Below, piece by piece: positions 28,698 to 37,158 of a DNA stretch of 64,000 nucleotides. Numbering within the stretch: the stretch's first letter is position 1; each line of letters begins with the position of its first letter. The stretch comes from an uncultured Sphingomonadaceae bacterium (lineage in GTDB: Bacteria > Pseudomonadota > Alphaproteobacteria > Sphingomonadales > Sphingomonadaceae): assembly GCA_937995515.1 (NCBI GenBank), contig CALKJZ010000014.1:169039-233038 (forward strand), in the 5' to 3' direction. A model generated the notes under the pieces. The model made no database searches, was not told where the DNA came from, and was given only the letters and a program-made list of their open reading frames with translations. A program made the translations under genes and the position numbers.

Positions 28698-29225
28698 TCA
28701 GGCATCCGGCTTGCGCGCGTCCGTGCCGGAGAGCACGCGATAGGCCGCCTGGGCCGCGCGGAACCGATCGGCAGCGGCTGCGTCGCCAGGGTTCAGGTCG
28801 GGGTGGCTCTCCTTGGCGACGCGGCGGAAGGCGGCCTTGACGGCGTCCGCATCGGCATCCGGCGGCAGGTTGAAGAGCCTCAGTGCGTCCATCTCGGCGC
28901 GGCTGCGGCTCCCGTCTCCCGGCGCTCCCCAAGCCCAGTGGCGGGCCTTGCCATAGGCGCGGGACTCCTGCCCGGCGTGCGCGCGCGCCGCCTCGGCGTC
29001 CGCGGCCGACATCTGGGCAAAATAGTTCCACCCGCGGTTGTACTCGGCGGCGTGCGCCTCGCAGAACCACCAGCGCTCGGGGCTGTCGGGGGCCTTGGGG
29101 GCCGGGCAGGTGCCGGGCCGGTCACAGCCGTGCCGGTCGCATGGGCGCAAGCGCGCCGCCTCGCGCCCGCTCCCGTCATAGGCGCGCCAGCGCGGGAAGC
29201 CCCAGTCGTTGCTGCGGCGGCTCAT
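28698..29225 (-). CDS. J-domain protein (DnaJ-like co-chaperone)
   Basis: A 175-residue protein with a C-terminal J domain of about 60 residues. LRLFNLPPDADADAVKAAFR is followed by RVAKESHPDLNPGD containing the HPD motif needed to stimulate DnaK. The N-terminal 100 residues have CDRHGCDRPGTCPAP and a further cysteine in WWFCEAHAAEYN, together a possible zinc-binding module. This is a common alphaproteobacterial co-chaperone, not DnaJ itself. Start ATG at 29225. Client proteins are unknown. Confidence 0.88.
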   Translation of the reverse strand: MSRRSNDWGFPRWRAYDGSGREAARLRPCDRHGCDRPGTCPAPKAPDSPERWWFCEAHAAEYNRGWNYFAQMSAADAEAARAHAGQESRAYGKARHWAWGAPGDGSRSRAEMDALRLFNLPPDADADAVKAAFRRVAKESHPDLNPGDAAAADRFRAAQAAYRVLSGTDARKPDA

Positions 29226-29358
29226 CCGGCTCTGCCCGGCATGCACATCAGCCAAGGGTCCACCAGCCGGCGGCTTTCGTCCAGCCGGAAAAGCGCGGGC
29301 GATGGGGGGCGCGGCCAGATGGCGCGCGCAGAGGGGCCGTTCACCCCCTTTGCGCCTG

Positions 29359-30987
<1,629 letters not shown>

Positions 30988-31202
30988 GCCTTGGTCCTTT
31001 CCCTCCGCCCGGGGCGAGGACGCCGCGGGGACTGTTCGTCACACCATCGATGGCGCCATCATGCACGCCGTGTGCGGGGCATGGGCCGGGTCAGGTGGCG
31101 CTTTTGTGCGCAACGGCTATAAATCGGCCGGCGGCGCGGGGGCAAGCGTCTCCTTTGGGCAACAGCCATGCTGGGAATGCATGGAAACGCGGTGGAGTGC
31201 AT
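30988..31202. promoter_or_regulatory. Divergent pckA/chvI control region
   Basis: About 215 bases between the two start codons. A TATAAA element on the + strand (31118-31123) may be a -10 for chvI; no good -35 accompanies it. No clear ChvI site could be defined by eye. The location, rather than a motif, supports the regulatory call. Confidence 0.45.
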
Positions 31203-31946
31203 GTGTCTGCGGAATGGAAGGAGGATGCGGAGCCCGCGCCGGTCGTGATCGCGCTGGTCGATGACGACCGCAACATCCTCACCTCGGTCAGCCTCGCGCT
31301 GCAGGCCGAGGGCTTTGTCACGCGCGTCTATTCCGATGGCGCCACAGCGCTGCGCGGGCTGGTGGACAACCGGCCCGATCTCGCCGTGGTCGACATCAAG
31401 ATGCCGCGCATGGACGGCATGGAGATGCTGCGGCGCCTGCGCGAGAAATCCGACCTGCCGGTGATCTTTCTCACCTCCAAGGACACCGAGATCGACGAGG
31501 CGCTTGGCCTTGCGATGGGCGCTGACGACTATATCGGCAAGCCCTTCTCGCAGCGGCTGCTGATCGAGCGGATCCGTGCCGTGCTCAGGCGCACGGCGCG
31601 GCGCGGCGAGCCGGAGGAGCCGGCCGCGGAGCGCCGGGTGATGGTGCGGGGGCCCCTCGAGATGGACCCGGAACGGCACCGCGTGCGCTGGGGCCATGCC
31701 GATGTGCAGCTGACGGTGACCGAATTCCTGATCCTCGAGGCGCTGGCGCAGCGGCCGGGCGTGGTGAAGACGCGCGACCAGCTGATGGATGTTGCCTATG
31801 CGCACGATTCTTACGTCGACGACCGCACGATCGACAGCCACATCAAGCGGCTGCGCAAGAAGTTCCGCACCGTCGACCCGGAATTTGCCGCCATCGAGAC
31901 CCTCTATGGCGTCGGCTACCGGTTCGACGTGGAGGAGGCGGGATGA
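31203..31946 (+). CDS. chvI: ChvI-type response regulator (OmpR family)
   Basis: A 247-residue DNA-binding response regulator. The receiver domain has the acidic pocket LVDDDRN and the phospho-acceptor D64 in [12 protein letters not shown], then IFLTSKD and [11 protein letters not shown]. The C-terminal winged helix has [19 protein letters not shown] and [10 protein letters not shown]. Start is GTG at 31203, five bases after a GTGGAG site; GTG at 31197 is also possible. It forms an operon with chvG (ATGA overlap). ChvG-ChvI controls envelope, acid-response and gluconeogenic genes in relatives. Confidence 0.93.
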   Translation: MSAEWKEDAEPAPVVIALVDDDRNILTSVSLALQAEGFVTRVYSDGATALRGLVDNRPDLAVVDIKMPRMDGMEMLRRLREKSDLPVIFLTSKDTEIDEALGLAMGADDYIGKPFSQRLLIERIRAVLRRTARRGEPEEPAAERRVMVRGPLEMDPERHRVRWGHADVQLTVTEFLILEALAQRPGVVKTRDQLMDVAYAHDSYVDDRTIDSHIKRLRKKFRTVDPEFAAIETLYGVGYRFDVEEAG

Positions 31947-33562
31947 ACGCGCCTTCGGCCCGGGTGTCGCCGCGGGCCGAGGCCCCGGCCCCGGAGGCCG
32001 GCCCGGCACCCCGGGCGCGCGCCCCGCTGCTGCGATTCCGCATCTGGCAGTCGCTTTCGGCCCGGATCCTTGCCGTCAACATCTTCGCGCTGATGGTGCT
32101 GGCCGGCGGCATCCTCTATCTCGACAGCTACCGCGCGCGGCTCATCGAGGCGCGCCAGGCCGAGCTCCTGGCCCAGGCGGAGACCATTGCCCACTTCCTC
32201 GGGGCCGACGCGGCGAATGTGGCAGCGGCGGGGCGGCTTTCGCTGTCGCAAGGGGTCCGGGTCAGGGTCTATGATGCCGCGGGCCGGCGGATTGTCGACA
32301 ACTGGGCCGATCCTGCGGTGCGCCGCTTCGACGCCACCGACCCGGCCCGCGAGGGCTGGCGGCGGCAGAGCGCGATCGCCATCGACCGGATGATCGATCT
32401 TCTGACCGGCGCGCGCCGGGTGCCCCGGTTCGCCGAGCCGGAGGAGGACCGGCGCGACGCCTGGCCCGAGGCCCGGGCCGCGCACGTCTTAGGCCAGCCG
32501 CAGCTTGCCACCCGGCGCGCGCCGGGCGGCATTCTCGTGCTGCAGGCGGCTGTCCCGGTCACCCTCGCCGACGGGTCGCGCGCCGTGCTGCTGCTCGGCG
32601 TGGATGCGGCCGCCATCACCGAAACCGTGCGCCGCGAGCGGGAAACGAGCTTCACCATCTTCCTTGTCGCGCTGCTGTTCGGGCTGATGCTCTCGGCCTT
32701 TCTCGCCCGCACCATCGTGCAGCCGCTGCGCCAGCTCGCCCGCGCCACCCACCGGGTGCGGCTCGGCCGCGGGCGCGACGTGGTGATGCCGCGCCTGCCC
32801 GGCCGCAGCGACGAGATCGGCCGGCTTGCGCGGGCGCTTGCGGAGATGACGGCAACGCTCCGGCACCGGGTGGACGCCACCGAATCCTTTGCGGCCGACG
32901 TGGCCCACGAGCTCAAGAATCCGCTGGCAAGCCTCAGGAGCGCGGTCGAGGCGCTGGGCCGCGTGACCGACGAGGCCGGGCGCCAGCAGCTGTTCGAGCT
33001 CATCAATGCCGATGTGCGCCGGCTCGACCGGCTGATCTCCGACATCTCGGCCGCCTCGCGGATCGATGCCGAACTCGCGCGCGCGCGGCTGCAGACAGTG
33101 GACGTGGCGGACATGGTCCGGTCCATGGCCGGCTCGATGGAGGCGACAGGCCAGCTTCCGCGCGGGGTGCGGCTGGAGCTGCAGCTGGCCGCGCCCGGCA
33201 CGGCCCGGGTCATGGCCGACCCGGACCGGCTCGGGCAGGTGCTGCGCAATCTCCTCGACAATGCAATCAGCTTCTCGCCCGACGGCGGGGCGGTGACCCT
33301 TGCCGTGGCGCGCGAGGGCGACGAGGTGCGCCTTGCGGTGCTGGACGAGGGGCCCGGCGTGCCCCATGTCGCGCGCGACATGATCTTCGAGCGCTTCTAT
33401 TCCGAACGCCCCGACACGGAGGGCTATGGCGAGCACAGCGGCCTTGGGCTTTCGATCGCGCGCGCGATCGTCGAGGCGCTCGACGGCCATATCGAGGTGG
33501 ACGATCGCCCGGACGGCCGGCCGGGCGCCTGCTTCCGCGTCGGCTTCCCGGCGGCAGACTAG
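31943..33562 (+). CDS. chvG: ChvG-type sensor histidine kinase
   Basis: A 539-residue membrane sensor kinase. The first helix is around residues 38-60 ([19 protein letters not shown]), followed by a periplasmic domain of about 180 residues, a second helix ([18 protein letters not shown]), a HAMP segment and the H-box [21 protein letters not shown]-box [13 protein letters not shown] and G-box [17 protein letters not shown] complete the catalytic domain. In relatives periplasmic ExoR inhibits ChvG; no exoR is visible here. The last codons before the stop repeat the unit that opens hprK. Confidence 0.93.
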   Translation: MNAPSARVSPRAEAPAPEAGPAPRARAPLLRFRIWQSLSARILAVNIFALMVLAGGILYLDSYRARLIEARQAELLAQAETIAHFLGADAANVAAAGRLSLSQGVRVRVYDAAGRRIVDNWADPAVRRFDATDPAREGWRRQSAIAIDRMIDLLTGARRVPRFAEPEEDRRDAWPEARAAHVLGQPQLATRRAPGGILVLQAAVPVTLADGSRAVLLLGVDAAAITETVRRERETSFTIFLVALLFGLMLSAFLARTIVQPLRQLARATHRVRLGRGRDVVMPRLPGRSDEIGRLARALAEMTATLRHRVDATESFAADVAHELKNPLASLRSAVEALGRVTDEAGRQQLFELINADVRRLDRLISDISAASRIDAELARARLQTVDVADMVRSMAGSMEATGQLPRGVRLELQLAAPGTARVMADPDRLGQVLRNLLDNAISFSPDGGAVTLAVAREGDEVRLAVLDEGPGVPHVARDMIFERFYSERPDTEGYGEHSGLGLSIARAIVEALDGHIEVDDRPDGRPGACFRVGFPAAD

Positions 33563-33566
33563 GACC

Positions 33567-33614
33567 ATGGCGGCAGACATGGCAGCAGACATGGCGGCAG
33601 ACATGGCGGCAGAC
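33567..33614 (+). repeat. 12-bp tandem repeat at the hprK start, four copies
   Basis: The unit ATGGCGGCAGAC is repeated four times (one copy with GCA for GCG), each coding Met-Ala-Ala-Asp. The same GCGGCAGAC also forms the last codons of chvG just before its stop. Copy-number change would lengthen or shorten HprK by four residues without a frameshift. Confidence 0.93.
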
Positions 33615-34055
33615 CAGGTGCACGGCACGGTGGTGGCGCGGCAGGGCGCGGGCGTGCTGCTGCTCGGGGCGCCCGGCAGCGGCAAGTCCGATCTCGCGCT
33701 CCGGCTGATCGACCGGGGCTGGGAACTGGTGGCCGACGACCGGGTGGATCTTGCGGCCGAGGAAGGCGCGCTCGTTGCGCGCCCGCCTGCCGCGCTCGCC
33801 GGGCGGATCGAGTTGCGCGGTGTCGGCATTGTCGCGCGGCCGTGGCGGCCATCCGCGCGGCTCGTGCTGGCCGTGCGGCTCGGGCAGGATCCCGAGCGGC
33901 TGCCGCGCGCGCGCACCAGCGCCTGGCTCGAGGTCGATCTCCCCATCCTGTTCCTGCAGGCGTTCGAGGCCTCGACTCCGCTCAAGGTCGAAGCCGCCGT
34001 GCGGCTGCTCGCCGCCGGGCTGCTGTTCCGGCACGATCCCGCAACGGGTGCCTGA
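33567..34055 (+). CDS. hprK: HPr kinase/phosphorylase, short alphaproteobacterial form
   Basis: Phosphorylates HPr on its regulatory serine. Only the catalytic half is present (162 residues), as in other alphaproteobacteria; the N-terminal domain of Bacillus HprK is missing. P-loop GAPGSGKS at 34-41, ADDRV at 56-60, and GRIELRGVGIV correspond to the family signature. The first 16 residues are MAAD four times, from a 12-bp tandem repeat with an ATG in each unit (33567, 33579, 33591, 33603), so the true start is uncertain. It follows chvG by four bases. Confidence 0.9.
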   Translation: MAADMAADMAADMAADQVHGTVVARQGAGVLLLGAPGSGKSDLALRLIDRGWELVADDRVDLAAEEGALVARPPAALAGRIELRGVGIVARPWRPSARLVLAVRLGQDPERLPRARTSAWLEVDLPILFLQAFEASTPLKVEAAVRLLAAGLLFRHDPATGA

Positions 34056-34061
34056 GCGGCC

Positions 34062-34976
34062 ATGGACGAGGCGCTCGGCCCGGGCGACGGCCCCCCGGTC
34101 TTTCTTGTCACCGGGCTTTCGGGGGCTGGCAAGTCGACCGCGCTCAAGGCCCTCGAGGACCTCGGCTTCGAGGCGGTCGACAATCTGCCGCTGTCGCTGC
34201 TGGGGCCCCTGCTCGGCGCGGCGCGCGACCGGCCGCTCGCCATCGGGATCGACGTGCGCACCCGCGCCTTCGACACCTCGGCGGTCCTGCGGCTTGCCGG
34301 CATGTGGGGCGAGGCCGGCAGGCCGGTCAGGATCCTGTTTCTCGACTGCACCGACGAGGAGCTGCAGACCCGCTTTTCCGAGACCCGCCGCCGGCACCCG
34401 CTGGCCGGCGACCGGGCGGTGGCCGACGGCATTGCGCTCGAGCGCGAGCTCGTGGCCGAACTGCGCCGGCATGCCGACATGGTGATCGACACCACCGAGC
34501 GAACCCCCAACGACCTGCGCCGGCTGATCGCCCAGCGCTTCGGGGAGCCCGGCCACCGGGGGATTGCGATTTCGATCCTGAGCTTCGGCTATGCCCGCGG
34601 GCTGCCGCGCGATGCCGACATGGTGTTCGACATGCGCTTTCTGCGCAACCCGCACTGGCAGGCCGGTCTGCGGCCGCTGACCGGGCTCGACCCGCGCGTG
34701 GCGGCGCATGTGGCGGCCGATCCGGAATGGGCGCCGCGCTTTGGCGCCATCGCCGACCTGGTGCTCGGCCTCCTGCCCGCCTACCAGCGGGAGGGCCGCA
34801 GCTATCTGACGATCGCGTTCGGCTGCACGGGCGGGCGGCACCGGTCGGTCGCCGCTGCCGAGGCGCTGGCGCGCCGGCTCGATGCCCAAGGCTGGACAAA
34901 CAGCGTCGCGCATCGCGATATCGGCGAGACGGAAGGTGGCGCAGCCGCGCCCGACCCGGCGGAAGGGCAGACATGA
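34062..34976 (+). CDS. rapZ: RapZ, P-loop RNA-binding regulator
   Basis: A 304-residue RapZ family protein. The N-terminal P-loop TGLSGAGKST (about 17-26) is followed by GFEAVDNLPLSLL and the middle DRAVADGIALERELVAEL. The C-terminal domain has ISILSFGYARGLPRDADMVF and FGCTGGRHRSVAAAEALA. In enterobacteria RapZ binds GlmZ RNA to control glmS and senses glucosamine-6-phosphate. In alphaproteobacteria its position in the hprK-ptsH operon suggests a link to PTS signalling. Starts six bases after hprK and overlaps the IIA gene (ATGA). Confidence 0.95.
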   Translation: MDEALGPGDGPPVFLVTGLSGAGKSTALKALEDLGFEAVDNLPLSLLGPLLGAARDRPLAIGIDVRTRAFDTSAVLRLAGMWGEAGRPVRILFLDCTDEELQTRFSETRRRHPLAGDRAVADGIALERELVAELRRHADMVIDTTERTPNDLRRLIAQRFGEPGHRGIAISILSFGYARGLPRDADMVFDMRFLRNPHWQAGLRPLTGLDPRVAAHVAADPEWAPRFGAIADLVLGLLPAYQREGRSYLTIAFGCTGGRHRSVAAAEALARRLDAQGWTNSVAHRDIGETEGGAAAPDPAEGQT

Positions 34977-35377
34977 TCGGACTGGTGCTGGTGACCCACG
35001 GGCGTCTGGCGGTGGAGTTTCTTGCCGCAATGGAACATGTGGTCGGCCCGCAGCCGGCGTGTGTGCCCGTGTGCATCGAGGCCAGCGACGACATGGAAGC
35101 CAAGCGCGCCGAGATTGCCGCGGCCGCCGAGGCGGTGGACAGCGGGCGCGGCGTGATCCTTCTGACCGACATGTTCGGCGGCACGCCTTCCAACCTCGCC
35201 ATCTCGCTGCTCGGCCGCCCCGAGACGGAGGTGATCGCCGGTGTGAACCTGCCGATGCTCATCAAGCTGGCAAGCCTGCGGACGGGAAAAAGCGTGCGCG
35301 AGGCCGCCGAGGGCGCGCAGGAGGCGGGCCGGAAATATATCTCCGTTGCATCGAAGCTGCTTGGTGAAGCCGCCTGA
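34973..35377 (+). CDS. PTS mannose-type EIIA protein
   Basis: A 134-residue soluble EIIA of the mannose family. The phospho-histidine is H9 in MIGLVLVTHGRLA. The fold is marked by GVILLTDMFGGTPSNLAISL and GVNLPMLIKLASLRTGKS. No IIB, IIC or IID genes are nearby, so it is regulatory rather than a transporter component, as in the alphaproteobacterial HprK-EIIA-HPr cascade. It overlaps rapZ by four bases and the HPr gene by about 14. Confidence 0.93.
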   Translation: MIGLVLVTHGRLAVEFLAAMEHVVGPQPACVPVCIEASDDMEAKRAEIAAAAEAVDSGRGVILLTDMFGGTPSNLAISLLGRPETEVIAGVNLPMLIKLASLRTGKSVREAAEGAQEAGRKYISVASKLLGEAA

Positions 35378-35657
35378 GAAGCGCGTCGCCGGCCCGGTGC
35401 GGCTGCGCATCGTGAACGAGCGCGGCCTTCATGCGCGCGCGAGCGCCCGCTTCGTGACGGTGGCAAGCGGCTTTGCAGCCGCCGTCACCGTCTCCAAGGA
35501 TGGCAACAGCGTGCTCGGCACCTCGATCATGGGGCTGATGATGCTGTGCGCGGCCAAGGGGGATTCGATCGAGGTGGCAGCCGAGGGGCCGGATTGCGAG
35601 GCCGCGCTCGAGGCGCTTTCCCAACTCGTCGAAAGGGGGTTCGGCGAGAACCGCTGA
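35364..35657 (+). CDS. ptsH: HPr, PTS phosphocarrier protein
   Basis: A 97-residue HPr. The phosphoryl-accepting histidine is H23 in ERGLHARAS, and the HprK target serine is S54 in [10 protein letters not shown], 31 residues on as in Bacillus HPr. Starts at GTG 35364, TTG 35361 or TTG 35346 are possible, all inside the end of the IIA gene. No enzyme I (ptsP/ptsI) is in the window. The pairing with HprK makes serine phosphorylation the likely regulatory input. Confidence 0.93.
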   Translation: MKPPEKRVAGPVRLRIVNERGLHARASARFVTVASGFAAAVTVSKDGNSVLGTSIMGLMMLCAAKGDSIEVAAEGPDCEAALEALSQLVERGFGENR

Positions 35658-35754
35658 GCCCTGCCGGCTGCGCCCGCCGAGGGCGCCCTGCGACAACATC
35701 GAGGTCTTGCAGGCGCGCCCGGGTGCCCAATCTCGGGTGCGAAAGGAGCAGGTC

Positions 35755-36489
35755 ATGGGCATCGTACCCCTTGTCGACACCCGGGCGCATTTTGCACCGC
35801 AGGGCATCAGCGACCGGATTGCGCTGGCCTTCACCAGGGCCCTCCGGTTCGTGGCAGACCGGTTTTTCGCCCGCCGCTACGGGCACCGGGCGATCGTGCT
35901 CGAGACGGTGGCCGCCGTCCCCGGCATGGTCGGCGCCACGATGACCCACCTGCGCTGCCTCAGGCGCATGGAGGATGACGGCGGCTGGATCCGCACCCTG
36001 ATGGAGGAAGCCGAGAACGAGCGCATGCACCTCATGACCTTCATCGAGGTGGCGAAGCCCTCCGTGCTCGAGCGTGCGCTGGTGATCGGCGTGCAGTGGA
36101 TGTTCTATCTCGGCTTCTTCGCCCTTTATGCGGTGAGCCCGCGCACCGCGCACCGGGTGGTTGGCTATTTCGAGGAGGAGGCGGTGGCGAGCTACACCGC
36201 CTATCTCGCCGAGATCGACGCCGGCCGGGTGGCAAACGGGCCGGCGCCGGCGCTTGCGCGCGCCTACTGGCAGCTGCCGGAGGATGCGACGCTACGCGAC
36301 GTGGTGCTGATGGTGCGCGCCGACGAGGCGCACCACCGCGACGTGAACCATGGCCGCGCCTGCGCTCTCGATGGCCGGCCGTTCGACCCCGAGCGGATTG
36401 CGCCCTATCCGGCAAAGGCGCCGCCCGCGCCCGCCCTCGGCGCCAGTGCCGGCCCGGCCGCCGGCACGCGCGGGCGGCTGGCCGCCTGA
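35755..36489 (+). CDS. aox: Alternative oxidase (AOX), ubiquinol oxidase
   Basis: Di-iron, membrane-bound ubiquinol oxidase of 244 residues that reduces oxygen without pumping protons and resists cyanide. The iron ligands are present: E50 ([12 protein letters not shown]), E89 and H92 (EEAENERMH), the acidic cluster at 140-142 (FEEEA), and E191 and H194 ([12 protein letters not shown]). Two interfacial hydrophobic stretches are near 54-70 and 107-130. A GAAAGGAG site precedes the ATG at 35755. It stands alone after the HPr gene. In bacteria AOX is patchily distributed, with several examples in alphaproteobacteria. Confidence 0.94.
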   Translation: MGIVPLVDTRAHFAPQGISDRIALAFTRALRFVADRFFARRYGHRAIVLETVAAVPGMVGATMTHLRCLRRMEDDGGWIRTLMEEAENERMHLMTFIEVAKPSVLERALVIGVQWMFYLGFFALYAVSPRTAHRVVGYFEEEAVASYTAYLAEIDAGRVANGPAPALARAYWQLPEDATLRDVVLMVRADEAHHRDVNHGRACALDGRPFDPERIAPYPAKAPPAPALGASAGPAAGTRGRLAA

Positions 36490-36498
36490 AGCCACGGG

Positions 36499-36528
36499 GC
36501 CGGCGGGCGGCCCTATTCGCCCGCCGGC
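36499..36528. terminator. Perfect 11-bp hairpin between convergent AOX and bacterioferritin genes
   Basis: GCCGGCGGGCG (36499-36509) pairs perfectly with CGCCCGCCGGC (36518-36528) around an 8-base loop. It lies ten bases after the AOX stop and extends into the last codons of the bacterioferritin gene. No U-tract follows, but the stem is strong and could end transcripts from both sides. Confidence 0.6.
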
Positions 36529-36992
36529 GCCGACTGCAGCTGGACGTAGTTCTCGAGCCCCATCGAGCCGATCATGTCGAGCTGGGTCTCGATGAAGTCG
36601 ACATGCTCCTCCTCGGCCTCGAGGATGCGGGCAAGAAGCGCGCGCGAGACGAAATCGCGGACGCTCTCGCAATGGGCAACCGCCTCCTTCAGAAGCGCGA
36701 GCGCATCCTGCTCGAGCGCAAGGTCGGCCTCCAGCACCTCCTTCACATTCTCGCCGATTCTGAGACGGTTGAGCGCCTGCAGGTTTGGCAGGCCGTCGAG
36801 GAACAGGATGCGCGCGATGAGGTCATCGGCGTGCTTCATCTCCTCGATCGATTCCTTGTACTCATAGGCGCCGAGGCGCTTGACGCCCCAGTTGTCGAGC
36901 ATGCGGGCGTGGAGGAAATACTGGTTGATCGCGGTCAACTCGCCCTTCAGCACCGCGTTCAGATATTCGATGACCCTGGGGTCGCCCTTCAT
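36513..36992 (-). CDS. bfr: Bacterioferritin, iron storage/ferroxidase
   Basis: A 159-residue four-helix-bundle protein that assembles into a 24-mer and stores iron. The ferroxidase ligands are in place: E18, E51 and H54 (SIEEMKHAD), and E94 region ([10 protein letters not shown]). The haem ligand M52 is present. A strong GGAAAGGAG site precedes the ATG. The upstream region holds a good promoter with an internal palindrome. No bfd ferredoxin gene adjoins it. Confidence 0.96.
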   Translation of the reverse strand: MKGDPRVIEYLNAVLKGELTAINQYFLHARMLDNWGVKRLGAYEYKESIEEMKHADDLIARILFLDGLPNLQALNRLRIGENVKEVLEADLALEQDALALLKEAVAHCESVRDFVSRALLARILEAEEEHVDFIETQLDMIGSMGLENYVQLQSAPAGE

Positions 36993-37013
36993 CGGCTGGC
37001 TCCTTTCCCCCGC

Positions 37014-37042
37014 CAGATATCGGACAAATTTTGTCTGGTCAA
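37014..37042 (-). promoter_or_regulatory. Candidate bfr promoter with palindrome in the spacer
   Basis: On the minus strand, TTGACC (37042-37037) and TATCTG (37019-37014) are separated by exactly 17 bases. The spacer contains GACAAAATTTGTC (37035-37023), a perfect palindrome around one central base. A repressor bound there would block RNA polymerase. The region is AT-rich against the rest of the window. The regulator (Fur, Irr, Rrf2 or other) cannot be named from the sequence. Confidence 0.6.
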
Positions 37043-37057
37043 CCTAACCTGTTCAAG

Positions 37058-37071
37058 AAAAACATGTTTTT
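37058..37071. promoter_or_regulatory. 14-bp perfect palindrome AAAAACATGTTTTT
   Basis: Lies between the divergent bfr and ileS genes, upstream of the bfr -35 element and about 90 bases before the ileS start. Symmetric and AT-rich in a GC-rich genome, it looks like a protein-binding site. Ligand protein unknown. Confidence 0.45.
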
Positions 37072-37158
37072 AACTGAAAGGCATGTGCATTAGCATGCGC
37101 TCTCCGGGCTCTCGGGAATGCTTTGCGGCAGCGCCCGAAACGGCTAGACCCGCCGCCC

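Noticed and set aside
30988..31202. A defined ChvI operator
   Set aside because: No repeat or known consensus could be recognised by eye in the pckA-chvI gap; only the location suggests control.
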